64,000 nt of DNA. Source: Adineta vaga (taxonomy: Eukaryota > Rotifera). Of this stretch, positions 47,558-60,637 are shown piece after piece; the stretch's first letter is position 1; each line of letters starts with the position of its first letter. Under the pieces are notes generated by a model. The model ran no database searches. It worked only from the letters and a program-made list of their open reading frames with translations, and was not told the origin of the DNA. The DNA is taken from contig CP075497.1 of NCBI GenBank assembly GCA_021613535.1, positions 5,022,001 to 5,086,000 of the forward strand, given 5' to 3'. The translations under genes and the position numbers were made by a program.

Positions 47558-49744
47558 TCATTTTTTGTACGGACGATAAGAAATAACTGGATAATATGCA
47601 GCAGCTTGCCTTGTAGGATAGGCATTCTAAAACGAACAATACATTCAATGTAGTTCATGAAAATTCTATATGCTAACTTACGACTGGAGCTACTTTGTGT
47701 GTTGTCGGTACAGAATATCCTGTTTCAATAGAATAGTTTGAAAAGGCTGAAGCTGCTGCTATTTTTGGTAGAAAGGGAGTTGGACTGGTTTTAATGAATT
47801 GAACATTAGAAGGATGAGTGTGTGGTATACCATTCTGCCCCATTGTTGAAAGCGTATGATAATAAACTTGTGGTTGATTGTATTGAGGATAGGGATAAAT
47901 TGGATGTATATGTTTCGATTTCGTATTTGTTCTGTTTTGTATGGAAGGTTTTTTAATTGATTGACCTTGAATTCGAGTATCAATCAATGATTGAGCTTTT
48001 GCCGGAGGATGAAGAAGCTAAAAAGATTTAATTTATTAATAAAAACAATTTATGATAATAAAAAAATGATTACTCGATGAAAATTAGGTTCAAATATTTG
48101 TTGTTGGACAGTAGGTGGATTATAAATATTTGATCTAGTTGATGTAATTGGCTCATTATTACTCGATTTACTACTGCTAGAATCAGGTCGCGTATAATGA
48201 TCTTCACTCGATTTTGATACTTGAATATCGGTGTTCCATGAACTATCATTAACTATCTGTATTGGTGGATTGTCTTGATTTCTAAAAGTAACATTTCATT
48301 CTAATTATTTAAGGCTCTATCATAGAAATTTTATATTACTTAATAGTATCGAAATATGGATGCTGAAGAGCTTGTTCAGCTGTAATACGATGATCTGGAT
48401 CATAAACACATAATTGATTGAGTAAATCGATTGCATCCGATGAACAATGTGTTAAACGACGAGCCATACCAGTACCACGACGTGGAGGAAAATTAAAATC
48501 AACTGCTGTATTTCGACTGAAACCAGAATATTTTGAATTTATTTTGTCAAAGTAAAATTTCATAGAACTAACTGTTGAAACTTTTCTAATGTACTTGGTG
48601 ATGGTGTACCTAAGACATCATGGATTTTACTAATCTGATCTAATTCATTTGTGCCTGGAAAAAGTGGTCGAAGTGTAGATATTTCATACATAACACAACC
48701 TTTTTTTTTCAACAGAAAATAAACAAAATCATTATAAATCTATTGACGAATATTTGAAATTTACCAGCTGACCAGATATCTGTTAGATCACGATAATATC
48801 CATTTGTTAATAAACATTCAGGTGCTCGATACCTATTTAAAATGAAATGAAGAAAAAAAAACAATATGAAATTGAATATAATTTACCATCTAGTTGAAAT
48901 GTATTCAGTAAATGGTTGTTTTGAATAAGTTTGTCGACATGAACCAAAATCAGCGAGTTTTAAAGTATCATCTTTAATCAGAATATTTTCGGGTTTAACC
49001 TAATCATAGGATGAAGAAGAAGAGAAAATAATTTTCTCATATTCATCGATTGAAACTCACATCTCTATGAAAGAAATTATGTCTGAAATCAATGAAAAAA
49101 AACTCGATTATTTATTTTGAAGAAAGTTGTTTTGTTTTTTTAAATTACCGATGCAGAAATTCCAAAGCTTTGATTAGTTGGTACATAAATTTACATACAA
49201 CTTCATTTGATAACAATCGTTGTCGTCCACGAATATATTCATATAAATTCATTGTCATCAATTCAAATATTAAACAAAGAGCACCAGTTCGTTTATCACT
49301 ATCAAAATATCGATAGTTCAAAGACGAGAAAACAACTTCTTTTCTTAACTTACAAAATAATTTCACGAAGAAAAATTATATTCGGATGACCATTCAATTG
49401 TCTAAGTACACGTATTTCACGTATTTGTTGAATGTCGTCCATACTAAACAAAACAATAATGACGATCAAACAAAACGAAATTCTTGGACTTTCGAATTCA
49501 TACTTTTTATATGTCTGTTTCATTTTCTTTGCTGCCCAAAGTGTTCCATCTCGTATATATTGACATTTTAATACTTCCGAAAAAGTACCTTCACCTTTCT
49601 TTCCAAGTATTCGATATCCTAGAAAATAATTGATTAAACATGATTTAAATATCTTCTTTTTTTAAAAAATTTTATTCGCTTACTTTCCATTGAAAAGTGA
49701 ATGATCACCGGTAATTAATATTCGACTAAAAAATTACCTTTCAT
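47558..49744 (-). CDS. Mok: MOK (RAGE-1) serine/threonine kinase, RCK family
   Basis: MOK belongs to the MAK/ICK/MOK group of MAPK-like kinases that act at cilia. The first coding exon is only seven bases (49744-49738, ATG AAA G), then 49618-49504 continues MKGYRILGKKGEGTFSEV. Kinase landmarks: P-loop GEGTFSEV, WAAKKMKQ (ATP Lys), REIRVLRQLNGHPNI (alpha-C Glu), FELMTMNLYEYIRGR, HNFFHRDVKPENIL (HRD), KLADFGSCR (DFG), FTEYISTRWYRAPECLLT (TEY activation motif), DIWSAGCVMYEISTLRPLFPG, NELDQISKIHDVLGTP, and CVYDPDHRITAEQALQHPYF ending the lobe. The FELMDMNIYE-like and TEYISTRW strings are MOK-specific among human kinases. The roughly 180-residue tail is Gln/Pro/Ser-rich and disordered. The stop is TGA at 47560-47558. 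The frame is continuous at the junctions examined. Confidence 0.95.
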
Positions 49745-50450
49745 AATCTTCAGCATACATCTAAAGAGAGAACAAATGATTTTTCTATTTTCAAAGGTAA
49801 TGTTCAAGAGATTGAAGCATTACAACTGCTTCGTATGTCATATTTTCTTTTTCAATTGCCACAAGTAAGGAATTTATTGAAAAAATCTTTGCAGAATAGA
49901 GAAACAGAAAGATGTAAAAAGAAGAAGAAGAAGAAGAAGAAGGGTAAAAACGAACGAGCACTTCATCCATATAAACATGCAAAGAAGGTTATTTTTTGCT
50001 GTTGTTGCTCCTGTAAGAATAATAACAAGAGATTGCATACGTCTTAAAGATGCTTATCATTCCTTTTAAATTTTACACCTTTCAATCGATCAATATAGTT
50101 TTATTTTTCTTAGTTATATTTACTTGACAACTAAACTATGAAGCAAGAGATTCGATCATTCTACAACTATTTATCTATTATAATAAGGAAGCAAAAATTG
50201 AATTAATACAATCGTAGTAGTATTTCTTTCTTCTTCATTTACTTTCAATCATGATTTGTGTTGTTACTAAGGTAACAATGATTTCTTTCTTTATTCTCTA
50301 CTACAATGCATAGGTGTTATACGCGAGAAGAAGAAAGAATCGGTATAATATTAGATGAAATGTATATCAATATCAGTTTGTTTTATATCATAAGAACCTT
50401 TTTTTTATTCATATAAAAAATTTCAATAAAACTACCCTATCCTTCTTCCT
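49745..50450. other. Spacer between PSAT and MOK genes
   Basis: It contains the MOK promoter or 5' UTR and the PSAT 3' end. A GAA/AAG purine repeat lies at about 49918-49941. No gene was recognised. Confidence 0.5.
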
Positions 50451-51948
50451 TTAACTATTATTTTTTTGGAAGATTCGCATAAAATCAACAAGTTGACTTG
50501 TCTCTTGTAAACTAATACCGTTGTAAAGACTAATACGAATACCACCGACAGCACGATGACCTTTTAACTCAATCATATTCGATTTCGTTGCTTCACTAAG
50601 AAAGGCTGATTCAAGTTTTTCATTTGCTGTACCATCTTTCATGATGCGTAGCGGAATATTCACACGACTGCGACATTTTTTATCGATATTATTCACGTAA
50701 AATCCATTCGAATCATCGATCGTTTCGTACACAAGCATTGATTTCTTTTCTGAAAGTTGATTCATTGCTTTCAAACCACCTTGTCGTTTTGTCCATTGAA
50801 ACACTTTGTTTGCAACATAGATTCTAAAACCAAAATCAACAGATATGTTACAGTATGAAAATCAAGTCGTTCTTTTCGTCATACGAAAATGTTGGTGGTG
50901 TATTGTACATTGATGCATTGGCAATTTGTACTTTATAATCGAAAATAACTGGAATGGATTTGTTTGTACTTTTCTCGATAAGATCTTTTCGTGCAATGAC
51001 AAGAACAAGACCACTTGCACCGAAATTCTTTTGTGCACTTGCAAAGATAACACTGAACTAGTGGAAATGTAAAAGATCACAGTGAGAGATATCAACGATA
51101 GTTTAGATTCAATTTTACTTTTGTCACATCGATTGGTCGAGTGAGAAAATTCGATGACATATCACAGATGATTGGTAGTGTCTTTTGGCACAATCGAAGG
51201 AATAGCATCAAATTCAATGCCATGAATTGTTTCATTCGAACAATAATAGAAGTAAGATGAATTATCTGTTAATTTCCATGTGTTTTCAGCTGGCACATCT
51301 ATGTAATGATAAGCAGTTTAATAAACAATTGAATGTTTATCATATGAAGTGATACCTTTGTATTTGTCTTGTTTTGGTACAACCCAGTTCACTTTACCGA
51401 ATTTCTCAGCTTCTTTCGCAGCTTTTTCTGACCAATATCCAGTAACAAGATAATCAGCTGTTTGTGATGGTTTTAAGTTAAGAAAGTTCATTGGAATAGC
51501 ACTGAATTGAGCTGTAGCACCACCTTGTAGAAAAAGAACAGCATATGATTCAGGTATCGATCTAAATTAACATTGAAGTGATTCGAGATTTTTGAAAAAA
51601 GAAGAGAAAAGAATATTGTTACAGAATATCACGAATATCTTGTTCAGCTTCTTGAATGATTTTAGCAAATGCTGATGATCGATGACTGAGTTCTACGAAT
51701 GAAAAAAAACGTTTTGAAACTTCATCAAAAAATAGTTTTACCCATGATATTTGATCCTGATCCATTATAGTTCAAAAATTCAGCTTGAACATTTTTCAGT
51801 ACCTAGAAAAACAACATCTAATAGATAGATATTCGGAGAAGATGAAATTTAACTATACTTCAAGTGGTAATTGAGCAGGTCCTGCACCAAAATTCATTTT
51901 ACGTTGAGAACTTTCAGAATGTCCATTAGTACAAGAATCGTTCGTCAT
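50451..51948 (-). CDS. Psat1: Phosphoserine aminotransferase (frame broken once)
   Basis: PSAT is a PLP enzyme of serine synthesis (3-phosphohydroxypyruvate to phosphoserine). The start is ATG 51948, then [20 protein letters not shown]. Exons: 51948-51859, 51802-51742, 51692-51623, 51561-51356, 51298-51119 and more. Family marks: [79 protein letters not shown], the PLP-lysine [22 protein letters not shown], and C-terminal [16 protein letters not shown]. The stop is TAA at 50453-50451. Exons 1-5 sum to 607 bases, but the fifth must end in phase 0 and the translation breaks at IPSIVPK, resuming as TLPIICDM one base later. One A too many in the AAAA run at about 51183-51186 explains both. A homopolymer miscall is likelier than a mutation because both sides are fully conserved. 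Confidence 0.93.
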
Positions 51949-52655
51949 TTTTGAAGATGTAATTCAATCTAGTTCTGATAAGTTAGTTTGGAAGATTCAG
52001 TATTAGTAAAGAATAGAAAAACGATGTATGTTTGTGTAAACAACAACTATGGCACGTGTATTATAAACTATGGAAGAGTGAAGAATGGATAATAGGAGAA
52101 AACTATCATTCGGATAACTTCGAATCATAAAATTTCATTCAACTATCGATGATAATCTTGTCTTTTGAAATAGTTTATTGTCAAAACAAAATATTGACTA
52201 AGCTCTCATTCGTTTTGTCTTCATTATCGAAAATAATCTCATTAGATAAATAGTTCCGAGTGTATCACAAACGTTCGTTATCACATGATGATTATCTCGT
52301 TGCCCTCTTGATTTTCTCATTGATTTATTAAAAAATTACCATTGTTTAATTTCCGTTTAAAGAAACAAGTGTTCCTGTCTCGTCTACATATTTCATCTAT
52401 TTGTTGATTGACGATAGATTGAACCACTTTAGACTCTTTTTTTGATCAATTTAGTTCTTCCTGTTCGAACATATTTCAAACATCTGTTCAAGATTTCGCC
52501 TTCTTTTGTTTTCTTTCTTTCTTTCTTTATTCGTTATTTCAACGAAGAAAAGAAAGAGACACCGAAAAATTTCAACTGTACAAGAGAAAAAAAGAGCAAA
52601 AAAAAGTCCATTAACAACAAAACACACATACACACACTTAAACAAAACATAATGG
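51949..52655. other. Spacer with (TTTC)n run
   Basis: It lies between the PSAT start and the protocadherin stop (both minus strand), contains TTTC repeats at about 52510-52528, and has no recognised gene. Confidence 0.5.
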
Positions 52656-55600
52656 TTAAATAAATGTATCATTTGGATCATTTTGTAAAATAGTTGTCGT
52701 AGTTGTACCCGTTCTCAATTGTCGAATCGTTGTACTCAGATGTGGATATGAACGTGTTTGTTCAGCAATTCTTTGTTGGCAACCAAATCGTACTTGTTTT
52801 GGCGATTGTTGACCGTTTGATGTTAAAGATGAAGACATTGTTCGTCGACCAGTACTATTGCTACTTGTTGTACTACCATTAATTTCCAATGTACGATATG
52901 AATTTACATCAATAAATGTTGATGTATTGTAATTTTTTTTCGTTATTGGCGTCGTTTTCGATCCTTTATATAACCATTCTGGATAGAGAATTTTTTCAAT
53001 TGACCATTGATTATTACCATCAATGATTGATCTTTGTTGTTGTTGTTGTTGATCATCAGTCCATTCATCAACATCTATGCAATAATATAATAAAAAAACG
53101 AATTGTAAAGTAAAAAAAAGATGAATATCCCACCTTCTTCATGTTTACTACTATTGCTATAATAGTCACTGGTCGTTTGATTTAATTTTATTGTTGATGA
53201 TACTTCAGGATGATGATGATGGGGATGATTTTGCGTATATATATTTGCACCTATGTTAGAAAAGAGATATAATATTCAATCTTTGTTTTATTGATGTCTT
53301 CTATTCAATATACAACAGTATACGAAACAAAAGAACAAAGAGTAAAGAAAAGTAACACTCAATCTCTTGATTTAACGTCATAAAACAATTTAATACTTGA
53401 TTTATCTCATCAATGAAAATAGCCGCACCCATATTTACTGATCAAGATTTTCTTTTGTCACTTCACATCAATGGATTAATCACTTTCACATGTACAAATC
53501 TTTTTGCAAACGACATTGCTCTGTATAATAGATGTGTACACACCAATAATCATTCTTTTTCTTTTCTCTTTTTTGATCTTAATCTCGTCATGATAAAAGA
53601 TGTGTTTGCTACTGTTCAATCTTAGTGAAAAAGACATCAATGTGTGTGTGTGTGTCGATGGCGTGAGAGGGGATCATTTTTTCCGTCGTTCTTTGTTGGT
53701 TTATTAACGATCGAGACAATTAATTGTGGGTGAGAAAACGAATCCGATTTTTTTCCTATTCATTCGACAGTTTCAAGGTTGAATCAATCGAACTAATAGG
53801 AAGTTCCACGCGATGTCAATTACCTGTATAAGACGGCGATGATGAATGATCGATAAGACGTTTTTGATGAAGATTTTCCTGGATAGAAAAAAAAAAAGGA
53901 ATTATTTGTCGATAGAATAACAACAGGTGACAAGAAAAAAAATGATTGATCTTACCAAACTTAATTTCGATGAATTTGAACTTGAATTTTTCTCATCGAA
54001 ATCTGTCAATCGATTTGTAACAATAATCATTGTCGGATCATGTGGATCATGACCATTATTGTTCACTGCTTGTGCTGCTTTACGTTTAATATAATAAAGA
54101 TATTTTTGTTTGCGATAACGACAAAGAAATATGACGATCATACAAACAATAAAAGCCAAAATAATAGCCAATGAAATAAAAAAACTTGATAATAAAAACA
54201 TACGTTTTGTTGTTGAAAATGAATTTATTTTAAAAAAATGATCATCATGATGTAAATCATAAAATAAACTTCCATTGGTTTTATTATCATTAATTAATAA
54301 ATAAAATTGTATCAAAGATGAATGTTGAATAAGTTTACCGTTATCTCTTGCACGTATCAATAAACGATAACGTCCAATCGTAGCTGTTGAATTAAGTACT
54401 AATTCACCAGTATTTGATAGGATTAAAAATTCATCATTAGATGGATGAATTTCTTCGATAGAATAACTAACTAATCCATTTCCATTACTTTTATCATCAT
54501 TATCAATAGCTTCAAATTTGACAATTGTTGTTCCAATAGTTAATCGATCTTTATTGAGAATTAAAACAGTATTATTTTCTGAAGGTGTTTTCCATTGTGG
54601 TATACAATCATTAAGATCTAAAATTTGAATTGTTACAAGAATATTTGTTTGAAATTTTTGATCCGAAACAGTAACATTAAATTCATAGAAATCTTCAATT
54701 TCTCGATCAATTGAATTTCGAAAGAATAATTCTCCATTATCATTGATTCGAAATGGATATCGAAATTCTCTTTCATTCATAATTGAATAAGTTAATTTAC
54801 TATTCAAATCTAAATCATATGCACGAATAATACCAATGGGTTCTAAACTATTCGAATTTTCTTCAATAGTAAAATCATATTGATCATTGAGAAATCTTGG
54901 TTGATTGTCATTAACATCATTGATATCAATACGAACATGAACTTTTGATGATAAACTTGTTGGATAACCATGATCATGTGCAACGATATAAAAATCATAT
55001 CGATCTCGTTTTTCTCGATCTAATGATTTTGAACTGAAGAGTTTACCTGTATGTCCTTCGATATAGAATGGAAATGATGTTTCATTTGTGAGAATATCAT
55101 ATGTAATACGTCCATTTTCATTACTATCTGGACGAATGCTTCAATATGTGAAATGAAACTATTCTCTTGATTATTTTCATCGAGTTTTAAATGATAAAAT
55201 GAATGAATAAATCTTGGTGGATTATCATTTTCATCAAGAACGTGTATTGTTAGAATTTGACTGGTTTGTAAAGGTTTTTTCGGATCAAAATCTTGAGCAT
55301 AAAATATCAATCGATGCCATTGTTGACGTTCATAATCAAATGGTTGTGTTCGATTAAAAAAATACGTTGAATTATCAATTTGATAGAGATAAAATGATTG
55401 ATCAACATCTTTACGTTCATCGATAATTTCAAACCATAGACGTGTTTGTCCACGATAACTACTATCTTCATCAGTAACGATAATTTGTGCAAAGAATTTA
55501 TCAGTTGGATAACTTTCAGAAATTTCAATCAGATCTTTCGATGGATAATATGTAATTTCCGGAAGAAAACGAAAGGTAATCTTGGGTGCACAATCATTTT

Positions 55601-56678
55601 CATCCAAAATTGTAATATTTACTAATGTTTGAGAAGAACGTGATTCTTTACCTGAATCACGTGCTTGAATATAGAATATATATGATGATCGTTGTTCATA
55701 ATCTAATGGTGAACGAAGAGAAATTAGACCTGTCTGTTTATCAAGAGAAAATGTATTTGCAAATTGTTTTGAAGCATCAGTAAAATCATAAGTTATTTGT
55801 CCATTGAGACCAATATCAGCATCAATTGCATGCGCTTGAATAATCGTTGTATTGACTAAAGTATTTTCTGATAACTCGATTGAATATGTTTCACTTTCAA
55901 AACTAAGAAAAAATAAATAAACAAGTAAGTTTCGATTTAGTTCGTGATATTCTACTTACATCGGTGATTGATCATTGACATCATCAATAATGATTGTGAT
56001 ATGTAATTGTTCATCATGCCCTGCAGTATCGAGAACATGTAATGTACAATTATATGAATCAATACGTTCACGATCAAGTGGTTGAATAAGAACAAGTGCT
56101 AAACGATTTGATACATCAACATTAGTTTCAAGACGAAAAGGAAATGTTTTTTCAATATTTTTTAATTGATATTGTAGTTGTTTTTGATTATCGATTTGAT
56201 CTTGATCGTAAGCTTGTTGAATAAATAATTTCGATTGATATGGAGGAGAATTTTCTGATATATGTAATTGAATTGTTGATGATTCATAAGGAAATAATGG
56301 TCGATGATCATTCACATCTTCGATTAAAATCGGTATATGATAGAGTGTTTCATGAAATAATTCGAATATTTTCAATAAAAATTTACATTTGACATATCGA
56401 TGTGTACAAATCTTTTCTCGATCGATATCATTCGCAATATGTAATTGACCAGTTGAAGAATTTAATGAAAAATATTGTTGAAGTTCACGATGATTATTAC
56501 TAAGAAAACGATATGAAGATCTTTGCTGTGTTGTTGAACTATTTAATGTTAATAATAGATGACCCTTTGGCGTATGTTCAAGAATAATTATTTCAGATAA
56601 TTCAATTGGTACACAAAAAATATATGAGAAGGATAAAAGAATAAATAACAAGAAGAAATGATTTATCATCATTATCAA
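52656..56678 (-). CDS. Protocadherin with about seven cadherin repeats and a PP1-docking tail
   Basis: Homophilic adhesion receptor. Exons: 56678-55960, 55902-53956, 53878-53824, 53250-53134, 53074-52656. The signal peptide is NHFFLLFILLSFSYIFCVP. Repeats end in calcium-binding linkers: IEDVNDHRPLF, IDDVNDQSP, LDENDCAPKI, LDENDNPPRF, INDVNDNQPRF, LDLNDCIPQW, and LDRE/YDYE-type motifs are frequent. One transmembrane helix (SSFFISLAIILAFIVCMIVIFL) precedes a cytoplasmic tail of about 270 residues with SPKQVRFGC, matching the RVxF PP1-binding consensus found in the CM3 region of delta-1 protocadherins. Seven repeats plus this motif suggest delta-1 kinship (inference). Exons sum to 3257 bases. 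In exon 2 the fifth repeat reads HIEAF then shifts, and DSNENGRITYDI continues in another frame. One base missing at about 55131-55134 gives the consensus AFDPDSNENG and 1085 residues. The intron 53251-53823 (573 bases) is long for this genome. Confidence 0.93.
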
Positions 56679-57774
56679 TTAGAGATTAATTACCTGAAAT
56701 ATAGAAAGAAAAAAACAAATATGTAAATCGTTTTTATTCATAAAATCTAAGTAGTAACTCCGTTGTTTTAATCAATTAGAAACATATACATGTATATATA
56801 CGTTCTCATATGGTTCACATTTCTTCTCCTTCTTCTTTCCTACATTTTAATGAAGCTCATGTATATACACCTTAGTCCAAGAACAGGTGCTAAATGGGTT
56901 CTAGTCTGTCGGAAGCCTGACGTGTCCATCGATCATGTTGTTTTTAAGAGAGTAAAGAAGCATATCAATTTAAAGTTCATGTACAAATTGAATAAAATGT
57001 GTACGTGGTTCAATCGGATCGGTCACTTTGAATCTTCATATATGCGATGCAGTCAGAAACATAAACACACGCATACATTACTTTCTTTCTCATGAGAAAA
57101 GCGAGAAAAAGAGAAAAGTCTTGAACATTATTCATAATCGCATACAATGATCGAAATTCAATCAAACACACAAGCAGTGATTAACACTCATACACGCTTA
57201 TTCTCTCTTTTTTTATTTTATACATTCAATGTATTACTACTCTTCAATTTTCAACTCAATACTATAAGTTCCGACATGAAAAAAGGCAGAAGGAGAGGAG
57301 AGATGATGAGAGACATCATTATGTACATCGTTTTCCTCTCTTTGGTCTTTCGTCGGCGACATGGTTTGACAAGCGGAAATGACGAGTGCGGATGGGAGAT
57401 CTCCCGCTACGCTCATCATCATCGAATTGAGAGAAAAACGTAGGGCGGCAATTATATACACACTCACATCATATATACATACGTACATGCATACAAAAGC
57501 TTCTATGACAAGATTTCATACAGATGAAGGTGCAAAGTAGCCATCAAAATGCATCATCAAATGGACCACAAATATAATACGTATATGTCGTTTGAGATCA
57601 TGCGCATTTATATATTGAAAAAAGAAAACTGACATATGACAAATCTCTTGAACAATAGTAAGAAGAGAAAAAGAAAATCTATTTAAAAATGTCTATTCAA
57701 TATCTCATCATTTTTTTCTGCCTGAAAAATTTCGACTTCAAAAATAACTAGTTCATTCAAGACTGTTTGTTCAT

Positions 57775-57935
57775 TTGTTCTCTCTCATTTTTTTGTTCGC
57801 TCTCTCTCTCCTTCTCCTTCACTCTCTCTATCAAGAGTAATCATAATTCTCTTATTTCTATTTCTAGCTAGCTGTTCTTCTCTTCCTCTCTCTCTCTCTT
57901 TCTTTCTCTCTCTCTCCTTATCCCCCTCTTCTCTA
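57775..57935. repeat. Polypyrimidine (CT-rich) tract
   Basis: A nearly continuous run of C/T with (CT)n blocks (for example CTCTCTCTCTCTTTCTTTCTC), broken only by a few purines in the middle. Such tracts can adopt triplex structures or mark promoters; the sequence alone does not decide. Confidence 0.75.
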
Positions 57936-60617
57936 TCTACTTATTCAATCAATCGGTTTTTTTTATTTCTCCTGCTGAGTAAAAACGAATCAAGTGGCAA
58001 ATCACAAAACGAAATTTGTTTGAACTAAAATATAAAACTACATCAGCTTAAGACATTAAGAAAGAGAAGTTAGTTTTTCAATATAAAAGTGAAAAAGCTT
58101 ATTACAGTCGAATAATCGCCGCAGGTAGTACTTGAAAACCTAGACACATGAAATTATGCGATGACGACGGTCTTTTTGATCATTGTCGTCCTACTCATCC
58201 ACTCAACTTTACTAGCATATATGAATATATATATATGGCTTCGGTCAACCTTCATACATATATGTATATATAAGCAGTCTCACCTAAATGTTTGCTCACC
58301 AGCAGCAACACAAGAAGCAACAATAAAATAAGAGAAGGAAGACATTATCTTTTATATATATATGCACTGAATTCATGCGCATATTGCAAGTAAGAAGAAG
58401 AAAAAAAAGTATATACACATTAAATGTTACACGCACGCACGCACCTGAGCTATGTATACAATAGTAGCACTAAAAATGGCGTAATCAGTCGTAGATACTA
58501 TAGACCGAATTGACTACGAAACTGTGCCAGTAGACAGAACTCCGACTTTTCCCATAATGAATTCTTAGATTCTCACACATACATACAGGTGACGCAACTT
58601 TCTAACATGTATGGTTGCTGCTGCAACTGTCAAGAGGCAATAAACTTCCTTATATTCATCTTCATCACTGTTCAATATTGAACTAAAGAAAAGAGTTAAC
58701 TATTTTTTATCTTCAACAACATCTGTGACATAGTCTTCTTGCTCTCTTTTTTTGTCCTCACTCTCTCTTTTACATACACATTCTTTTGTCTTATTTAAAT
58801 ATATACAAAAAAAAAAACGTCTTGCCACATCGAATGTATTCTTCTATTTGTACGAACTACTTTTTTTTCAATTGTCCACTGTTTGATGATCATCATGAGG
58901 GACAAATAATTGATCATCAATTTTTTTCTCATAAATAAATCATCTCATGTCAAAAATAATCATCGAATTAGTTGTCCTTCGCAATAAAGACGATAGGGAT
59001 GGACAGTTTCAAACAGATCAGTTTAATTACAGAATGACTTTCTTTCTAATAATAATAGAATAGAAGATTGAAGCTTGGACAATTATTAGCATATTGAAAA
59101 GGAGGGTATGAACGCACGCATATATGTGGATCAATGTATGTATAATGTGCAAGTGAAGAACACAAAAGCTTTTGCGCAAATGACAAAGCGTCGAGGTGTA
59201 TGGTTATTGATTAGATAGACGCCGGCCTTTCTCTGTGCATGTATGCGGACGCTCACACACATTCAGGAAGTCGAAGTATAAAAAAAAGAAAAAAAACCTT
59301 GAACTTAGCAATGGTGTTTGTAGTTCCGGGAAATTTGAGTAGCAGATATTTCCATTTCTTACTACAAGGTAATGATGATCTCAAGTTACACATCGATGTC
59401 ACAATGACAGCATCCGTTGTTTGATAAGAGATGTGCATAAAATTAGTCAGCGTGACTATTTAAAAAGAAATTACGAAACACAAAAGATTATTATTAATCT
59501 TTTGACATTGTCTAGAAAAATGTCGTATTTGACAGGCAAATGATAAGACGTGATACTCAACTTTCTTGGTCACTATACAATGGCAAAAAAACAATGAGAT
59601 CCATAAATTAGGCGAATAGGTACAATAACAATAGGCAACAATAATTTGTCTAATGAAAAGCAATAATCTGTTTTCGTTCGTTTGTATACATTACCATCCG
59701 GTGTGGAAAGAAAGCGAATAAAGGATAAAGAGAGAGAGCGAGAGCAAGAGAGGAGAAAAATGAAGAAGAAATGAAAATAAATGAAGTTAAGAATAATGTT
59801 CTTTTCTCACTATTAGTACTACTATTACTTATACACTGCTGCCACTGTCAATCATATATCCATATTGTACATATATACTATACATGTACATACATATATA
59901 CAAATATATTATACATCCTAATGGTGCACTCCCTTTTTCTTCGTTCTCGCGCTTTTAAGTGTACGCATGTATGACTGAACGAGGATGAGGAGGAGCGAAT
60001 AAAATGCCTTTAGGTGAATTAAAATGAAGAGACCAGTAAATCATATATTGCGGCGAGGTGAATGAACTGGTCCTGAAATAACATCAATTGTATGTATGTT
60101 CTCTTGAAAGAAATTCAACAATTGTGAAAGAAAATATTGTCATCTGAACAATTAAACTATGAATCAATTCTATACAACATTTTAGAACAAACCTATATCC
60201 GTACTGTGTCAATCAATACAAGTTATTACATTGACCAGTTTGTTAATGGACCGTTAAGCCTGCAAGGTAGACCTTCTATATCAATGTCTGTTAAAAATGT
60301 TACAAATAATAGCCTTCATAGCACACTAACAGGATTATAACGAGAAGAGAAGAAAAAAAATTACGAGATTCAGTTTTTTTTCTCCTTCTCGTCTCTATCT
60401 ATCATCAAATATCTTATTTCGTCTGACCAAACTCTAATGAATAATATACAGTTTTGGTAAAATACGATGAACACCAATTAGGAATTGATCGATTGATTGT
60501 CTATTTGTATGTCCGTCAATTGACGATCTATCATCGAGTCTATATTTCAATAATGTATTTTCTAATTCGGTCGAAATGACTATGTTGGGAACTAACTACA
60601 GAAGGTGCATATGTTTC

Positions 60618-60637
60618 TATCTCTCTCTCTCTCTCTC
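60618..60637. repeat. (CT)n microsatellite
   Basis: About nine CT units. Confidence 0.85.

Noticed and set aside
57147-57488. Overlapping frames 57147-57443 (+) and 57237-57488 (-)
   Set aside because: No family resemblance; composition is typical of non-coding DNA and both strands are open by chance.
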